64,000 nt of DNA, from contig CM022665.1 of the NCBI GenBank assembly GCA_012295275.1, positions 33,288,022 through 33,352,021 on the forward strand. Direction: 5' to 3'. The notes beneath the pieces were generated by a model, which saw only the letters and a program-made list of their open reading frames with translations, did no database searches and was not told the DNA's origin. The stretch comes from Chrysomallon squamiferum. Taxonomy: Eukaryota > Mollusca > Gastropoda > Neomphalida > Peltospiridae. This document shows positions 50,435 to 63,860 of the stretch, piece by piece. Positions within the stretch are counted from its first letter, which is position 1. Each line of letters starts with the position of its first letter. The position numbers and the translations under genes were made by a program.

Positions 50435-53400
50435 TATTTGTAGTGAATTAATATAAATTTTATTATTTTTACCAGAAATATATAAATGGGAATGTACTTC
50501 ATAATACATATATTTTATACAATTGTCAACAGCTAGGTTTAAGACATAGTTGTAAAAATGTTCCCAGTTTTTGTATTCTGTAATGCTCAAGTCATCTTAA
50601 AAATATAAAATTTTATGGAACACACCTCCTCCAGTTAGTTCTTTTCTTATGGCATGCTGGAAAATAAAAAAGGCTTTAAAATAGGAAAATTATTTTATTT
50701 TGTAAAGTTACTCCAGTGGATGTAATCTGAGCGATTCTGTTTTAATAATATTTGGTATGCATGTTTTGCTCTGTCATCTTTTATATTCTTGGGCCAGTCT
50801 TTAGCCCTCCATATCTCAGCAACTAGTAGGCTGATCTTCATAATGTTGGTGTTTATGAAAAACAGTAGTTTAATTTTGGAATGCATTTTGTTGTTTCTCT
50901 ATTTTATTAATATGTGAGGCATACTGCATAGCAATGTTGAATATGTGGTGTAATATGCACTGATGAACATTATCATTAGAATAATTGCAGGTTGCTGCAT
51001 GACAGCAAAGAAACAAGACAATGGATACACTAGTAAATCCTCTATGGCTTTGGTATACTTTTGAATGTTTGAGAAAGTTTTGTTACGTCATCCAATGCAC
51101 ATCATGATCTTGACATGCAGATAATGCTTTTATCGTAACAGATACTTCTTCCTTTGGACAAAGAACTTTGTTTTATGCTGACAGACAAAATGTAACATTC
51201 GTTACAATAACATCTATCATACAATTATGTAATAATTTTCATTGTATTGTTATTTTCAAGCTAAATTATAACTGGTAGTCTTGTATAGCCATATCACATT
51301 CTATTCTAAGTGCAAATATTTACATGCGCAGTTTCCAGATTTCAGACAGTTTTGAGATAATGTTGGTGTTTATCCATTTTGGCTCTTTTCCCTGTGAAAC
51401 AAAGTTCCTGATGGCCAAATTCCTGGAAATGTAATGTGCATCATTCTGGTGTTAATGCTTTCAGCCACAAAATATACCTTTCTGAAATGTTTAAAGTGCT
51501 ACAATCCAGATATATAGATAGATCAAGCAGTAATGGAAGGATATTTTGTTAACTTGTTCTCGTGAAATTGCTTGTATTGAACAAACAGCTTGCACTTTGG
51601 TTAGTTTTGTTGCTAAATGGTTCCTCTACACTTGTATAATTAAATTAATCACTTTTAAAAAAAAAAAAAAATCATAAATTGGTTTTTGAAACTTAGTTAA
51701 AACAACAAAGCTTTTTGTTTTCCTTGGTTAGTTTGCATTATCTGTTGTTGTTAGCAACCAGTATCAATGAATGTAGTACTAAAATCAAGTTTAAATATAT
51801 AAATCTGAATAAGTCAAAAATAAAATTTTTAATAAAAAGAAAATCATGGTAACTAAAAAAAAGCATTGGAGAGGTTATGGATGCCCAAAATTATTACATT
51901 TTGTTGTATTTCTTTTTTGACACTTTACTTTGTTGCCCCTAATTAATACCTGCAAACCTTTCTGAAAGCTAAATTTGTGTACTGCAGCAAATGTTTTTAA
52001 TCCTTTTAGGTAATATGTGTGTGTGTATGAATAGTTGGTTGTATCAAATGAGTTGATGTTATCCAAAAAAAATCTGATGACTAACATGTAATTATACAAC
52101 AGCTTTAAATAACACAGCATACCTTTCTTTACACATGCAATTTGATTTTTCACATTTAAATATTATAAATAATCAGTTCAAAAATATTTGTCCTTTTCAT
52201 CAAATGTCCTTCAGTTACCAAAAAAAAGATGTTTATTACTAAAGTAAATTATTTATAAAATTTTTTTACACAATATAAACATTAAATGATTTGGGATTCC
52301 TAATGAGTTGTAACTTCAGTTTATTTTAAATCACTTTAATTTAATTTAGTCAGACTAACAAATTAAAATCCTGTATCTGTTACCAGTAACTTTTAACAAT
52401 ATTTTTCAGACTTTTTGATAACATCAATTCATTTGATAAACCAACTACTCACACACATACACACCAGTAAGAAAGGTGTTTTTCTGATCTGAAAAAGCGC
52501 CTCTGGCATTTCTTAACGATGTCTACTATATCATCTTGTCATGAATGCAACGTGTAAACTGGAACGTCTCTCTCTTTGCACAGTCAGGCCAGCAGATGTT
52601 CTAAGGTAAGGTTCTCTTTGTCAAATAAGCTAGGTAAATCACATATTGTTTTTAAATGAAACAGAAGCATTGCATTATTTTTCAAATTAGTCTGAAAAAA
52701 TAGTTAATTTGGAATTGTTAATGTAACGATACAATTTTATTTTTATTCTTTTTTTTCTTTACATTATTATTTTAAAAAATGAATGCTGTTTTAAGAGTTT
52801 ATCAGGATCACTTTAGCGAAAACAGAACACGTGTATGAAAACAACACGTTCTTTGCTGGTAAATGCGTCTAGTTTTATTAATATATTTCACTGAACATTT
52901 ATTTAAGGATTACATTATACATTGTTTTCGGTTATTGTATTTTCTTTATTTTGAAATAGCAAAAATTAGTAACATATGTTCTCAAAAATGATTGGTTATC
53001 CGATATATATATTTACATGGTATTGTTCTTACGTCGGAATATGTAACAAAACAGACACTACATTAACAATTAGAATATTTACCCCTATTAGAAAGATAAG
53101 TTTAATAATAATAATAACTTTTTCCGATTAAAAGAATGTTCTCGATTCATTACCGTATATGAATGGTTGTCTTGTTTATTACCATAGAATTTAAGAATAA
53201 TTTAATATTTAGTTTAAAGTATAGTTAACCTGAAACCTTGGAATATATTTCGCATATATAAGAAACGAAACATAGCAAATAAATATGATATATAAATGAA
53301 TAAATAAAAAAATTAATTTAAAAAAAGAAGAAAAAGAAGAGAAAATAATTACAAAAATGCTCGAGTTAAATTACTTCTTCTTGTATGTGCAATGCAGCTG

Positions 53401-54027
53401 TTACATGTGAAATATTTCAGCTTTATCAAAGAATTGACAGATTATCTATACCTATATACAACAAAAGTAATTATAACTAGAAAAAAAGGTGTTGTAAGGT
53501 GACGTTTGAAGACTTAGAGCCTGTGAAATTAGTAAATGAAAAGTTTTTCGAAAAGATTGACGGTTGAAAATGTTTTGTGTTTACTTTTCTCTGTTATGTG
53601 TGTGTGTGTGTGTGTTCGTGTTCTACTGAGTTTCGAATATTAAGAGCTAAGCAGGCAGATAAGAAGAGTAAAGTAAGATAACTGAGAGTGATTTAAAACA
53701 AGTACATTTAAAACGAAGATAAATACAAATTTTGGATAATATAAAAATTCTATAGAACAACTAAATACTACTAATACTAGTACTACTAATAATAATAATC
53801 TTCAAAAATATATAGTTATGTTATCTAGACGTTTGCTCGTAAAATATATGACGAATATAATATATTGAAGGATACTTTTATAGAAAATACTAGTTATATT
53901 ATAATTTACTTTTTTATTCTGTTTCTTTACTTTTTCTTTAATTTCTTTCTTTCTTTCTTTCTTTCTTATTATTATTGGTGTTGTTTTTTTAATTGTTTCT
54001 ACTTATTTATTAGTATTATCATTTATT

Positions 54028-54030
<3 letters not shown>

Positions 54031-54119
<89 letters not shown>
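54031..54119. repeat. (TC)n-(AC)n compound microsatellite
   Basis: About 33 TC units run straight into about 12 AC units, 430 bp upstream of the EF-hand gene's first coding exon. Confidence 0.97.
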
Positions 54120-54295
54120 TTTTATTCGGTGAACTTATTTATTAGTACTCTCGTATAAAAATAGAACTGAAGCGTGCTCAGATCGTTTTAAGTGTCTACT
54201 TCATATCCCTCCTCGCAACACAAATAAAAAATGGGCATGGATATGAATCAAAATGATAAATTTTCACAGGATGAACTAATGGTAATAAAATAACG

Positions 54296-54296
<1 letters not shown>

Positions 54297-54346
<50 letters not shown>

Positions 54347-54364
54347 TTACTTTCATTTATTGAT

Positions 54365-54397
<33 letters not shown>
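54297..54397. repeat. (TTA)n tract and 30-bp T tract
   Basis: About seventeen TTA units (54297-54347), then a T run (54368-54397). Another T run lies at 54995-55023 in the following intron. Confidence 0.95.
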
Positions 54398-54399
<2 letters not shown>

Positions 54400-54550
54400 T
54401 GATTTTTTATTTGGCCCTGTTAATCCGTTAATTCGAGGTTCTGCTATAATTCCAGATACAGACAAACCTTGACATGAAAACAACAATTTTAATTATAACG
54501 TGATTTTACAAACGATTATGTTGTATACTTTATTTATATTACAGATTAAA

Positions 54551-56754
54551 ATGAATCCACTCATCCTCTTACTATCAATGTTGGTGACTGTCAGTAATGC
54601 ACATGAAGGCCATCATCACGAATCCGTAACGGACTTGAAGCAAATCAATAGTTTTAACGACCCTAAAATGGTCAGAAATGAACAGTGAGTTATTATTGTG
54701 TGTTGTTTATCATCATATATAAATAAAAGTGTGCGTCAATACTGCATAACATTCACATAGCCCTTTTATTTAAAAACTAAAATCACTCATTAATTCAGAC
54801 CATCTTAATATCAATTAGCTTATAGCCATGTTATCTACAACGACATTAATAACATTTATGAAAATCAGTATTATCTTCGTACTTATAGTCTAACAGTCGT
54901 TATTAGGAACAGCTTTATTAGTTCTATTAAAAATTTCGATTAGCTCGGATTAAAAAGTAAATCTATTTGTTTATTTATTTATTTGTTGTTGTTGTTTTTT
55001 TTTTTTTTTTTTTTTTTTTTTTTGAAAAGCAAAAAATACCAGACTGCACAAAAAATTTATGGAGTGAAAAACGCAAAATTTAATTAATCAGTCATATTTT
55101 AATTTGATTCTGACTATTTATTTATTTTTATTTTAAATTAAAAAAGTATTTCTGGCAATATCGCTTCAGAATTTTGTATGTCTTTAGTCCATGCTAATTC
55201 TTAACACAATTTTCAGCGAATCTTCTTAGAACGGTTAGAATTAAAAGTAATAAGCGCTTTGAAATTTTGCAATTTCAGACATTTAAAAGAACATATGCAA
55301 AACGAAATGAATACCGATAAACCTTTGACCCCAGAAGAAATGGAATTTCATTATTTTCGGTAAGTCATTTTCCATAAGTAACTATCACTATACGTGAAGA
55401 GACTCCACTACAGACACACAATTGTGATAATAAATGAATATTTTCCTTTTTGTTTCTCGTATATCAGTATTTAGTTTTTGTACTATCAATCTAAAATAAA
55501 TGGCAATACCTTCCGAGTGATGTAACCCTGCTTTTTATATTTATTTTTAAAATGTAGATGTCATATAACAAAGATGATTTTTTTTTTCGACATAAATATA
55601 AATTACTTTCTTTGCAAAGCTCTGATTAGATCGTCCTTTTTTCATACATTTCCGTAATGGAAGCAACCTTAAGACAAAAGAAAAGAAAAGGGGAAAAAAT
55701 ATTACTTAATTGATAAATGGCATTTTAGGTAATCGGGAAAAAAATGGGTTTTGTCATTGGGGATAATTTCTATTTGTGTATCTAGATATATCTTGTTTTA
55801 TAGCCTTCATGACTTGAATAATGATACTAGGCTAGACGGTCTTGAAATACTGAAAGCACTATTACATATGATACCAGCTATCCCTTCGGATTTTAAGAAA
55901 CAGACGCCGGAGCAAATAGAGAAACAACAAATACAACATGAGAAAGAAATGTTTCCGAGATTTATTAGTAAGTTTTGGGTATTTAGATAAATAGTAGTAA
56001 CCCCCCTTTAAAAAAAAAAAAATTAACTATTTAATTATATTTAAGTTACAATTATTATATATAATATTTAAATGAAGTTTGTATGAGATTTAAATTATAA
56101 CAGTTGTTTTATATTGCAGATTGTGAGATTTAAAAATAAATATATTAATATATGTATCTCTTTTATGTTTAGTGGTATGAATATTTTAAAATGATTTAGT
56201 ATTAATAAATATCCAACATAAAGATTACAAATGTGGTTCAAACTAAACTGCTAATGAAATTTCTTCTTTTTTTCTTTTTTTTTTTTACAGTGATAATTGA
56301 TAAAGTCCTCTTAGAGGATGACGTAGATAGAGATGGTTATATAAGTTATCCAGAATATATGTCTGCTAGACGTCGCGATGAAATACGCATGCGTGAAAGT
56401 TTGGCGAGGCAGGGAATGCATGCACAACAGTTTCAACAACAACAACATAATGACAATCAGCCTATCCAGTACCAATATCAACAGCCACGACAGTATCAAA
56501 ATCAAGAGCACAACAATCAACTTTCTGGTCAGCCAAATCAACAACAATTTCAACAGCAGCCAAATCAGATGCAATTTCAGCAGCAGCCAAATCAACAACA
56601 CTTTCAACAGCAGCCAAACCAACAACACTTTCAACAACAGCTAAATCAACAACAATTTCAACAGCAGCCAAATCAACAACAATTTCAACAACAGACAAAC
56701 GAACAGCCAAACCAAAAGATTCCGCCAGGGATTAATCCTCAGCATTATCAATAA
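54551..56754 (+). CDS. MCFD2-like secreted EF-hand protein with Q/N-rich repeat tail
   Basis: Exons: 54551-54684, 55279-55359, 55804-55967, 56291-56754; phases agree, 280 residues. Residues 1-17 (MNPLILLLSMLVTVSNA) are a signal peptide; the upstream in-frame ATG is excluded because an acceptor (ATTACAG) ends at 54544. The core resembles MCFD2, the luminal partner of LMAN1/ERGIC-53 in ER-to-Golgi cargo export: LTPEEMEFHYFRLHDLNND. EF-hand loop 1 is DLNNDTRLDGLE (75-86) and loop 2 is DVDRDGYISYPE (137-148); both keep all calcium-ligand positions. MCFD2 is about 146 residues and ends after the second EF-hand. This protein continues for ~120 residues of Gln/Asn/Pro-rich sequence, with six nine-residue repeats PNQQQFQQQ at 208-261. 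CGREF1-like identity is possible. AATAAA is at 56783-56788. Confidence 0.82.
56533..56694 (+). repeat. Six tandem 27-bp coding repeats
   Basis: Each 27-bp unit encodes PNQQQFQQQ or a close variant (PNQMQFQQQ, PNQQHFQQQ, LNQQQFQQQ). CAA and CAG codons are mixed, and the array stays in frame. Confidence 0.93.
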
Positions 56755-56759
56755 TATAT

Positions 56760-59095
56760 ATATTTTTTTAAGTTTAAGTATGAATAAAATTTGGATGAAT
56801 CTAATGACGGATAAAAACGAGATCCTGCGATCAGTAACAGAAAATATGAAATTATTTGATCCTTTGCAACATACAATTCTTATATCATTATTGTTATTAT
56901 TTTTCTATCTCCAAGTCTTTCTTCTTTTTTTTTTTTCCCTTCTTTTTTAATTCTGTTTTATTTTTTTTTTCTATTGCTTTATTAATTAATTTCTTTCTTT
57001 TTTTTTGCTATTTTTGTGCTATTTTTTTGCTATTTTTTCTAGGCTACTAAAAGATTGTGATACCTGTATACGACTACATATTTCTTTTTACCTTATTTTT
57101 TATAATCATACATGTATTCACAAAGCAGGTCGATAAATAATTAATTAAAATTTAAGAAAAGGCTTATAGTAATATTGTGAATAACGATTTATTTTAATTA
57201 TCATTATCTTTTAAAGAGTTGCCAAAAAAAAAAAAAAAAATAATAATAATAATAATAAATAAATAAATAAATAAAACTATCATTAGTCTTTTGTAATGAT
57301 GAATTACTTGTATTAACAATAACTGTATTTTTAAAATCATTTTAAAAATAAAGTAAATAAAATGTGTTACTTCACTGCTGATACAGACATGAAGAACACC
57401 TGTCGTTAAGGTTTGTATGAAGCAAAATAAATTCAAAATAAATAAATAATATAATTAATCGAACTTTTTCGTGTGTATAATAGTTTTTGTAATAAACTAT
57501 CCATCGCAAACGAAAGAACAACAAGGTATTGCATTTATTAATTTTATTAGGAAAGGTGAACAATAAATGTCTTCAACTGTTAAATATAATGTTTTATTAT
57601 ATAGTTATTCAAAGTTATTCAGCTCAGAATACAAATTTAGAATACAATTTTCCGTATACAGTTCTGTTCACGATACTCTATTTCTTGCAAATATAGCACA
57701 ACCGTGCTTTAACTAGACTCTTTTTGCAATGAGGCAAAAACACTTAATCGCCGATAAACCTGTTTGATATCTGATGTCTTTGAAGTCAGTTGTCTTTCAT
57801 CGCAACCATATCGGTAGACTTCAAACGGTAACTGTAGACATAAACGAATTCATTCAGTGGAAATCGTTTTTATCGGAATAGAGATTTATATTTTATATTT
57901 TTAATATAAAATCTTTGTATATATGTAATTTTGGTATGAGTTATTTGCCTCAATGCTGTTACGGTGATTACAACATTAACTGGAAAATACCTTTGAGATC
58001 TTACGTAAATAAAACTATTTACACCAATTTTGTTTTCGTTTTCAAAATCAGAAAGCTAAACATGGATGTATTTTAGTAAAATAATATTTTTTTGGAATGA
58101 TGTGACCACGTCATTTATTTGTTTGATAAATTACTGAAATACAGAGCAAACGTCAAACAAGACGAGACAGTTAAATACAAAACTTTATTACAAAATGTAA
58201 CTGTCTTATTTATTTCAAAGAATTTGTGTTTCACTAAACCAAGTGTAAATCTAGCCAAACTTAAAGTTTACTTCCCAAACGAGAAATTCCATAAATGTTA
58301 ACACAAGAAAATATAACAACTCTGCAGAAAATTTTTGATGACATTTTCGTTTTCACCTTTTCTTCTCACAAACTTACCAACTTGCAGCCGATGAAATAAA
58401 ATTAATCTTTCCTTATAAAATATTATTGGCTGAAACATTTTTCCCCTCGAATTGGTGATACATGTATTTTATTGTGTATCATTATTGTAAGCCCTTTTGT
58501 AAACGATATCATTTAAAATAAATGTTTCTTTTTTCATTCACTTTTGTATATCATGCACTAGATATTGTAAATATAAACATTAGTAGCTCAGCGTCTATAT
58601 ATTTATTATTTGTGATCATATATATATATAAAAAAAAAAAAAAAAAAAATCTTCTAGCTGTAAAGATACTTCAGTATGATAAATATTATGTAAGAATAGG
58701 ACATAATAAAATTATAACCAGTAACAAAGAAAGTATATTTTTTTTGTATTTCAGTTTAATTATGAGTTTAATCGTTTAGTAGAAAAACAAAAAATAATAA
58801 TAATAAATAAATAAACTTTTACGTAATTTTGTTTCAGTATAAGCTTGTTAAACAGTTTACTGAAGGCTTGTTATAATCCCATTTGGCTTATATTATGATT
58901 ATGTGGGGAAAAGGTTTTTTGTGTGGTTTTTTTAACGCAGGCTGAACCCTGGTGGTATATGTACAATACACATGCCATAACTGGCTGCTAATTACATATT
59001 CAAAATGTCAAATATATACGTTATTTCATACCAGGTTAGTTAGAATATCACAATATCGATATCATGGAATCACAAATGCATAATAAATAAATAAA

Positions 59096-59128
<33 letters not shown>

Positions 59129-59249
59129 AAAGATGTATTTCACATGCAAAGTCTACAACATAAAAAAAGAAGAAAGAACTCCTATTTTTACTGATACTAC
59201 ACCAACAAAGGCATACACATATGACCACACATATTACTAAAATTATAAA

Positions 59250-59282
<33 letters not shown>

Positions 59283-61108
59283 AAGTTTAAATCATACTAT
59301 CCAAAATTTAAAAATCATATTTTTTGTTTTTTTATAAATTATATATATATATTTGAAATCTGTAGAATTTGATTAAAAATAGATAGGTTTTAATTCATCT
59401 TTAATATTTACACATTTACCAAGCATACAGATGTGCTGTAAGTTTAAATTTAATATGTATTTCTTATATTACAGTGAATTTAAATCACAAGCAAAAAATA
59501 GATTAATAATTTTAGGATGACCAATAATAAAGTAAACGAACAACATTATTATATGTAGGCCTATAAAATGGAGTGAAAAATATTTTTAAAGAAAACAATA
59601 TAAAAAAAAATTGTTATTCCTTGTGTATAAAATTCACCAAATTATAATGACAAAATGGTTTAAATTTGGAAATTTGTTATAGTACATAATGGTTATTTCT
59701 ATTACAATTCAACAAGGAGATAAGAGATGTTGGCTCTCAGACTTTTAACACATTTGGTTATCTAAGTATTTTTTTTTCACTCTCCGCTTAGAAACCAACC
59801 TTCTACAACCTTCACAAAAGTGAAAACACAGAATATAATAGAAGCATTCTAAGTTATAAATATTGTTGTACATTTTCCCCGTTTACATGTACCAGGCCAA
59901 TTATCCGGCGTCCTGAAATCCTGAAAGTCCAGAAAACCGGAAGTTTTTTCCCGATGCTATTTTCATAGTTCGCGCGGTTTTCTTTGTCTTTTTAATTTTT
60001 AAATGCTCATGCCAAATTATTTACGTATTTAGATGCCTTGGTACCAGAAAAACGGAAAATGAAGAAATCCGGAATGCCTCAGGCCCCAAGGAGTCCGGAT
60101 ATTTGGTCCGGTACGTGTACTACAGTGACTACATTAGCCTAGTGTAGGTTAAAAGTAGTCTCATCTTGTCAGACGTATTAACCCAAGATATTGAATAATG
60201 CACAAAAAATATTACTATTATTGTTATTGTTATTGTTGTTGTTGTTCGTGGGATCGTGGGATACTAAGTGTAACATATTTATAGATTTTCTGATATTATA
60301 GTAATCAAAACAATTTAAGGGTCAGACGTTTTTTTCGGTATTATTTTCTGAATGTCCATTAATGCCAGCTAGATTTTAATGCCACACTTGATATTATTTC
60401 ATATTAAAAAACTGTCACTAAGCAGCCCAGAAATGAATTCAAGTCCACTGTAACTGACATAGTCACCTAGTTTAAGTAGCCATAACATGCTGACATTAGT
60501 CGCTTTATCACACCTTTCTTCATTTGCATAATTTACCTATAAATTGAGCTTACGTAATTCGTCGTACACATTCCAGATTCGACACTCCAACCATGTCACA
60601 GAAGGTCAACACATGACTGATGCACTCGTCTTATGCGATGGCAACGTGTTTAATGAGGTAGAGAATCCAGTTTAGTCTCACAGTTTAGTCGCCATTAGGA
60701 TTGGCCGACAAATCTGACTGACTTGGCTCCAACAGAGGGTGAGATCAGGATCATTATGCACCTCCTGCCAACCCGATCTGAGTCAACTTCTTGAGGTAGA
60801 GCGGCAGAACATTCCTCCGATGGTTGGTTTTAACCCTTTAATTCTTTTGATTAGTATATTTTATAATTTTAGGTTATATATATTTTTTTTTACATTAGTA
60901 GCAACCAAATTATATATGTATGTATAGGTACAATTTTCATATTATTTTTATGACTTATTACATAATTATACATTATTATTTTCTTTCAAATTTCCAAGAT
61001 TCCAGTTATTCAACAAGGCCCGTGAAATGTATTCAAGTTTGATCGCACATTGAAGTTTTTTCTTACTGCTTTGTATGTGTTTCCCAGTGTGAGACATAAA
61101 TATGTACA
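56760..61108. other. Gene-poor intergenic stretch
   Basis: It holds T-rich and A-rich tracts (56930-57040, 57220-57240, 58628-58650), a CA/TA microsatellite (59097-59127), a TAT microsatellite (59246-59280), and the MITE listed separately. A segment of more balanced composition at about 60540-60830 has broken frames on both strands and may be an old element; no protein was recognised there. Confidence 0.45.
59886..60117. mobile_element. pogo/Tigger-like MITE, 232 bp
   Basis: The terminal inverted repeats CATGTACCAGGCCAATTATC and CACGTACCGGACCAAATATC (right end read inward), each continuing with CCGG, match at about three quarters of positions. The element is flanked by TA on both sides. Internal CCGGA motifs and ACC...CCGG termini are typical of Tigger-type Tc1/mariner relatives. 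There is no coding capacity. Confidence 0.7.
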
Positions 61109-62564
61109 TCATTTAGCATGATCTGTTGCAGCAAATAAAGAATCTCTGTTCTTTGCTAGTATTGTCCTTTTGCTGAAAAACCACTCTATCAACAAAGCTA
61201 AGCCAGCTCCTGTTATTCCAACGCCTATCATATAAAAAGCACTCTGTACGTCGATGATACTGATTGGTTTAGCGTTTGTTGCCAGTGAGCCTCTACAGAA
61301 AGCATTCCTTGGCCATAGTCTTTTTTTCCAGATTTGAAGTAAACCGCTTTCGTAGATTTGCAGCATTCTATAAGTAAATAAAATTACTCTATTATTAATA
61401 TAGGAGAAAACTTTGTGTAATGATAGCTGAAAATAATATAAGTATGATCAATTATCGTGACGATTAAGCTTTAAAAAACTAGAGGAAGGGAATTCGATAA
61501 AACTGCTGAGAAAATCCGGCGCAGTCATTTTGCGCGACGACGATAGTTTTAATATAGATCACTACGTTCTGTCTATTTAGAAACGATTTAATAACAAAAG
61601 CCAATTAAAATATATAAATTAGAAAAAAATATATTTATTTGAAAAATAACTTCACAGAGATAGAAATATTCGGTCTATAGACAACTAATACAAACTGAGA
61701 TTTATCGAAAAGAAAGTTCTTAAAGTTTTAGTGTTTAAAATATATTAAATGGATGTTTAAAATTGATACATACTCATTTCGAAACACCTGTTTATAGGGA
61801 GAATTATTAGAAAGACCTATCGCATACTGCATAGGCAGAAACTGTTCCTTAATGATCTGCAAGTCACATTCATCCGCCAGCCACAGTTCCATCATCGACC
61901 TGTCTCCTATGTAAGCATATCTACCTGCTTTAACTTTATGTAGATGCACTGAAACATTTGGACTCAGAACTGTGGGATCAGTACTATTTGATGATTTTAG
62001 ACCATTCCATATTTTACGATAAACAGAAAGGTTGGAGCTCTGAAAAAAAAAAAAATAATAATAATTAAAAAAATAAAGCTGTAACAAAATATATATTTAC
62101 CAAAACAAACAAAAACTGAAACAAAAAACAAAAACAAGAAAAACTTCTATGGCTACACCAATAACAATGAAGGTGTAGTAAAAACAATATTTAATTAATA
62201 ATAAGATTAAAATTCGGTAAATAGTGTTCGTTTAATTAAGATGAATAAGCAAAGTATTCCTTTAAACAACATTTTTAATACTGACTGATATAGAAAAGAA
62301 AAATATAGAAAAACAAATATTTAAAATTTTTATTATTATTATTTACTTTAAAAATGAGAGGCCATATGGTTCCTCCTACTGTACCCCACGTATACTCATC
62401 TTGGTTGACCATTGCCTCCAGTGTATCAAAAGGTAGCTTGTCCTTAGTCACTGTAAGAAATGCAATCAGATTGCCGCTGTATGTAGCTGCCATGACGATC
62501 GAAAATAACCACCACATGCTGACCACAGTCCTGCCAGTTTGAGAATGTGGTAGATGCTCACCAC
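61109..62564 (-). CDS. Variant ionotropic glutamate receptor, 3' part (pore M3, S2 lobe, M4)
   Basis: Minus-strand exons 62347-62564, 61774-62039 and 61109-61367 join in phase and encode about 246 residues up to the stop. The first exon has the stretch before M3 (SQTGRTVVSMWWLFSIV) and the M3 gate ATYSGNLIAFLTV, in place of the SYTANLAAF of classical receptors. The next carries the S2 ligand-binding lobe (MMELWLADECDLQIIKEQF) and NNSPYKQVF. The last has the end of S2 and M4 (FYMIGVGITGAGLALLIEW). The TYSGNLIAF form is usual in the invertebrate ionotropic-receptor group, which are ligand-gated cation channels in sensory or neural membranes. The start of the first listed exon (62564) is uncertain; 62557 is an alternative. 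The amino-terminal domain, S1, M1 and pore loop are not resolved. Confidence 0.82.
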
Positions 62565-63860
62565 CTTTTTAGACATACCAGATCAAGTTGAAATAAGAAA
62601 ACGAAAATATTTTTCAGTGATAAAAGGAGAATATGTATACATGTAACCAGGGTGTATAAGCTGATTTGCTGATTTTGTCCAAAACAAAATCATTAAGTGG
62701 GTTTATCCCGTTATAAATGTAATCTCTTTGAATTTGTTTTAATAATGTAGATATTTAAAAACCGACAACAACAACAACAACAACAATAATAATAACAATA
62801 ATAAGAGAATAGTAAAAAAGAAAAAAAAAAAAGAAAAGTAGAATAGAAATCATTTATTTGTAGCAAAGCACTCTGTCAGTGAACGTTCCAAATTTCAAAA
62901 GGTAATCTGGGAATGTTTACGAGTGACCATCCTTTCGAGCACAGATAATTAGAAACTGGATCCTTATGAATATAGTCTTTGTATTTTTGTTGTTGTTTTT
63001 GTTGTTGTTATTATTTAGTAGTAGTAGTGTAGTAGTAGTAGCAGTGTATCTATTGATTTAGAACAGGGAGAAAAAAATTAGAGTTAGTGAGATAGATAGA
63101 TAAACAGACAGATAGAGAGAGCGAGACTGAGATAAGGTAAGAAAGAGAGCAGGAAAGATAGGGAAGGAATAAGAAATAAACATAAATGACTTTAATAACC
63201 TTGGATCAGTTTGAATAACGATATTCAAATTTTACATGCAAGAACATTAACCTAGATTCTTTTTAATATATTGTTATAGTTATATATTCTTTTCTTAGGT
63301 CGACTCCTACTTTGCTCCCTAACTATACCCCCAGAATTAACTCTAAAGCAAAATTAGAAAACAAATTCAGTGGTGCCTGTCTTGTAGGGCCACATATGTG
63401 GCTTCAGTGTCCTCTCATAAGAGGGACAAAAATTACAGACAGTTTAAAAAAAAAAAAAAAACCAACATATTTACATTTGTTATTCACATACACCAAACCA
63501 GTACCCAGAACAAACATAAATCGTCGTGGCGTGGCATTGACATAGCATAGACCCTTACTACTGGCTAGTTGTAAAAGTAAACGCACCAGCCGTCAACCCA
63601 CACCCACTATTATCATAATTTTACATACAACATAAATACACCTTAATATCTGAACATTCAGTCAGATGTATTGTCGAAACAAAAGGAATGTTGCCAACAG
63701 TATTATAAACCAGTGCAAATATTATTAAACTACATGTAACTGCATGTATGCCCCAAAAAACTGGGTCAAAGTTTAGGCGAAGTTTAGTGTGCTTTAGCCT
63801 TAGATTAAGTTATATACCGCGCCTTCGAGATTCTATATGAGCAAAGTTTTTTATAATGGA
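62565..63860. other. Probable intronic DNA of the receptor gene, simple repeats
   Basis: CAA/TAA-type repeats (62765-62803), a GTT/AGT repeat cluster (62989-63045) and GATA/GAGA-like sequence (63090-63130). No exon was supported. Confidence 0.4.

Larger units (their letters stand above)
50435..54500. other. Intergenic stretch between RNPC3 and the EF-hand gene
   Basis: No coding exon was recognised. A possible untranslated exon ends at about 52606 (GTTCTAAG|GTAAGG donor, plus strand) and could be the 5' exon of the EF-hand gene. The right part is dense in simple repeats. Confidence 0.4.

Noticed and set aside
53865-54158. 97-codon frame with Ser-Leu and Thr-His runs
   Set aside because: It is a translation of the TC/AC microsatellite and flanking T-rich DNA.
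56311-56710. Antisense Leu/Val-rich frames opposite the EF-hand gene tail
   Set aside because: They are shadows of the CAA/CAG-rich coding repeats on the plus strand.
60739-60927. Plus-strand frame in the GC-richer segment as a gene
   Set aside because: Frames on both strands are broken, and there is no recognisable domain or splice site. It could be a dead element but cannot be supported.
63404-63586. Minus-strand 60-codon frame as a receptor exon
   Set aside because: No glutamate-receptor motif, and it contains a poly-Phe run from a poly(A) tract.
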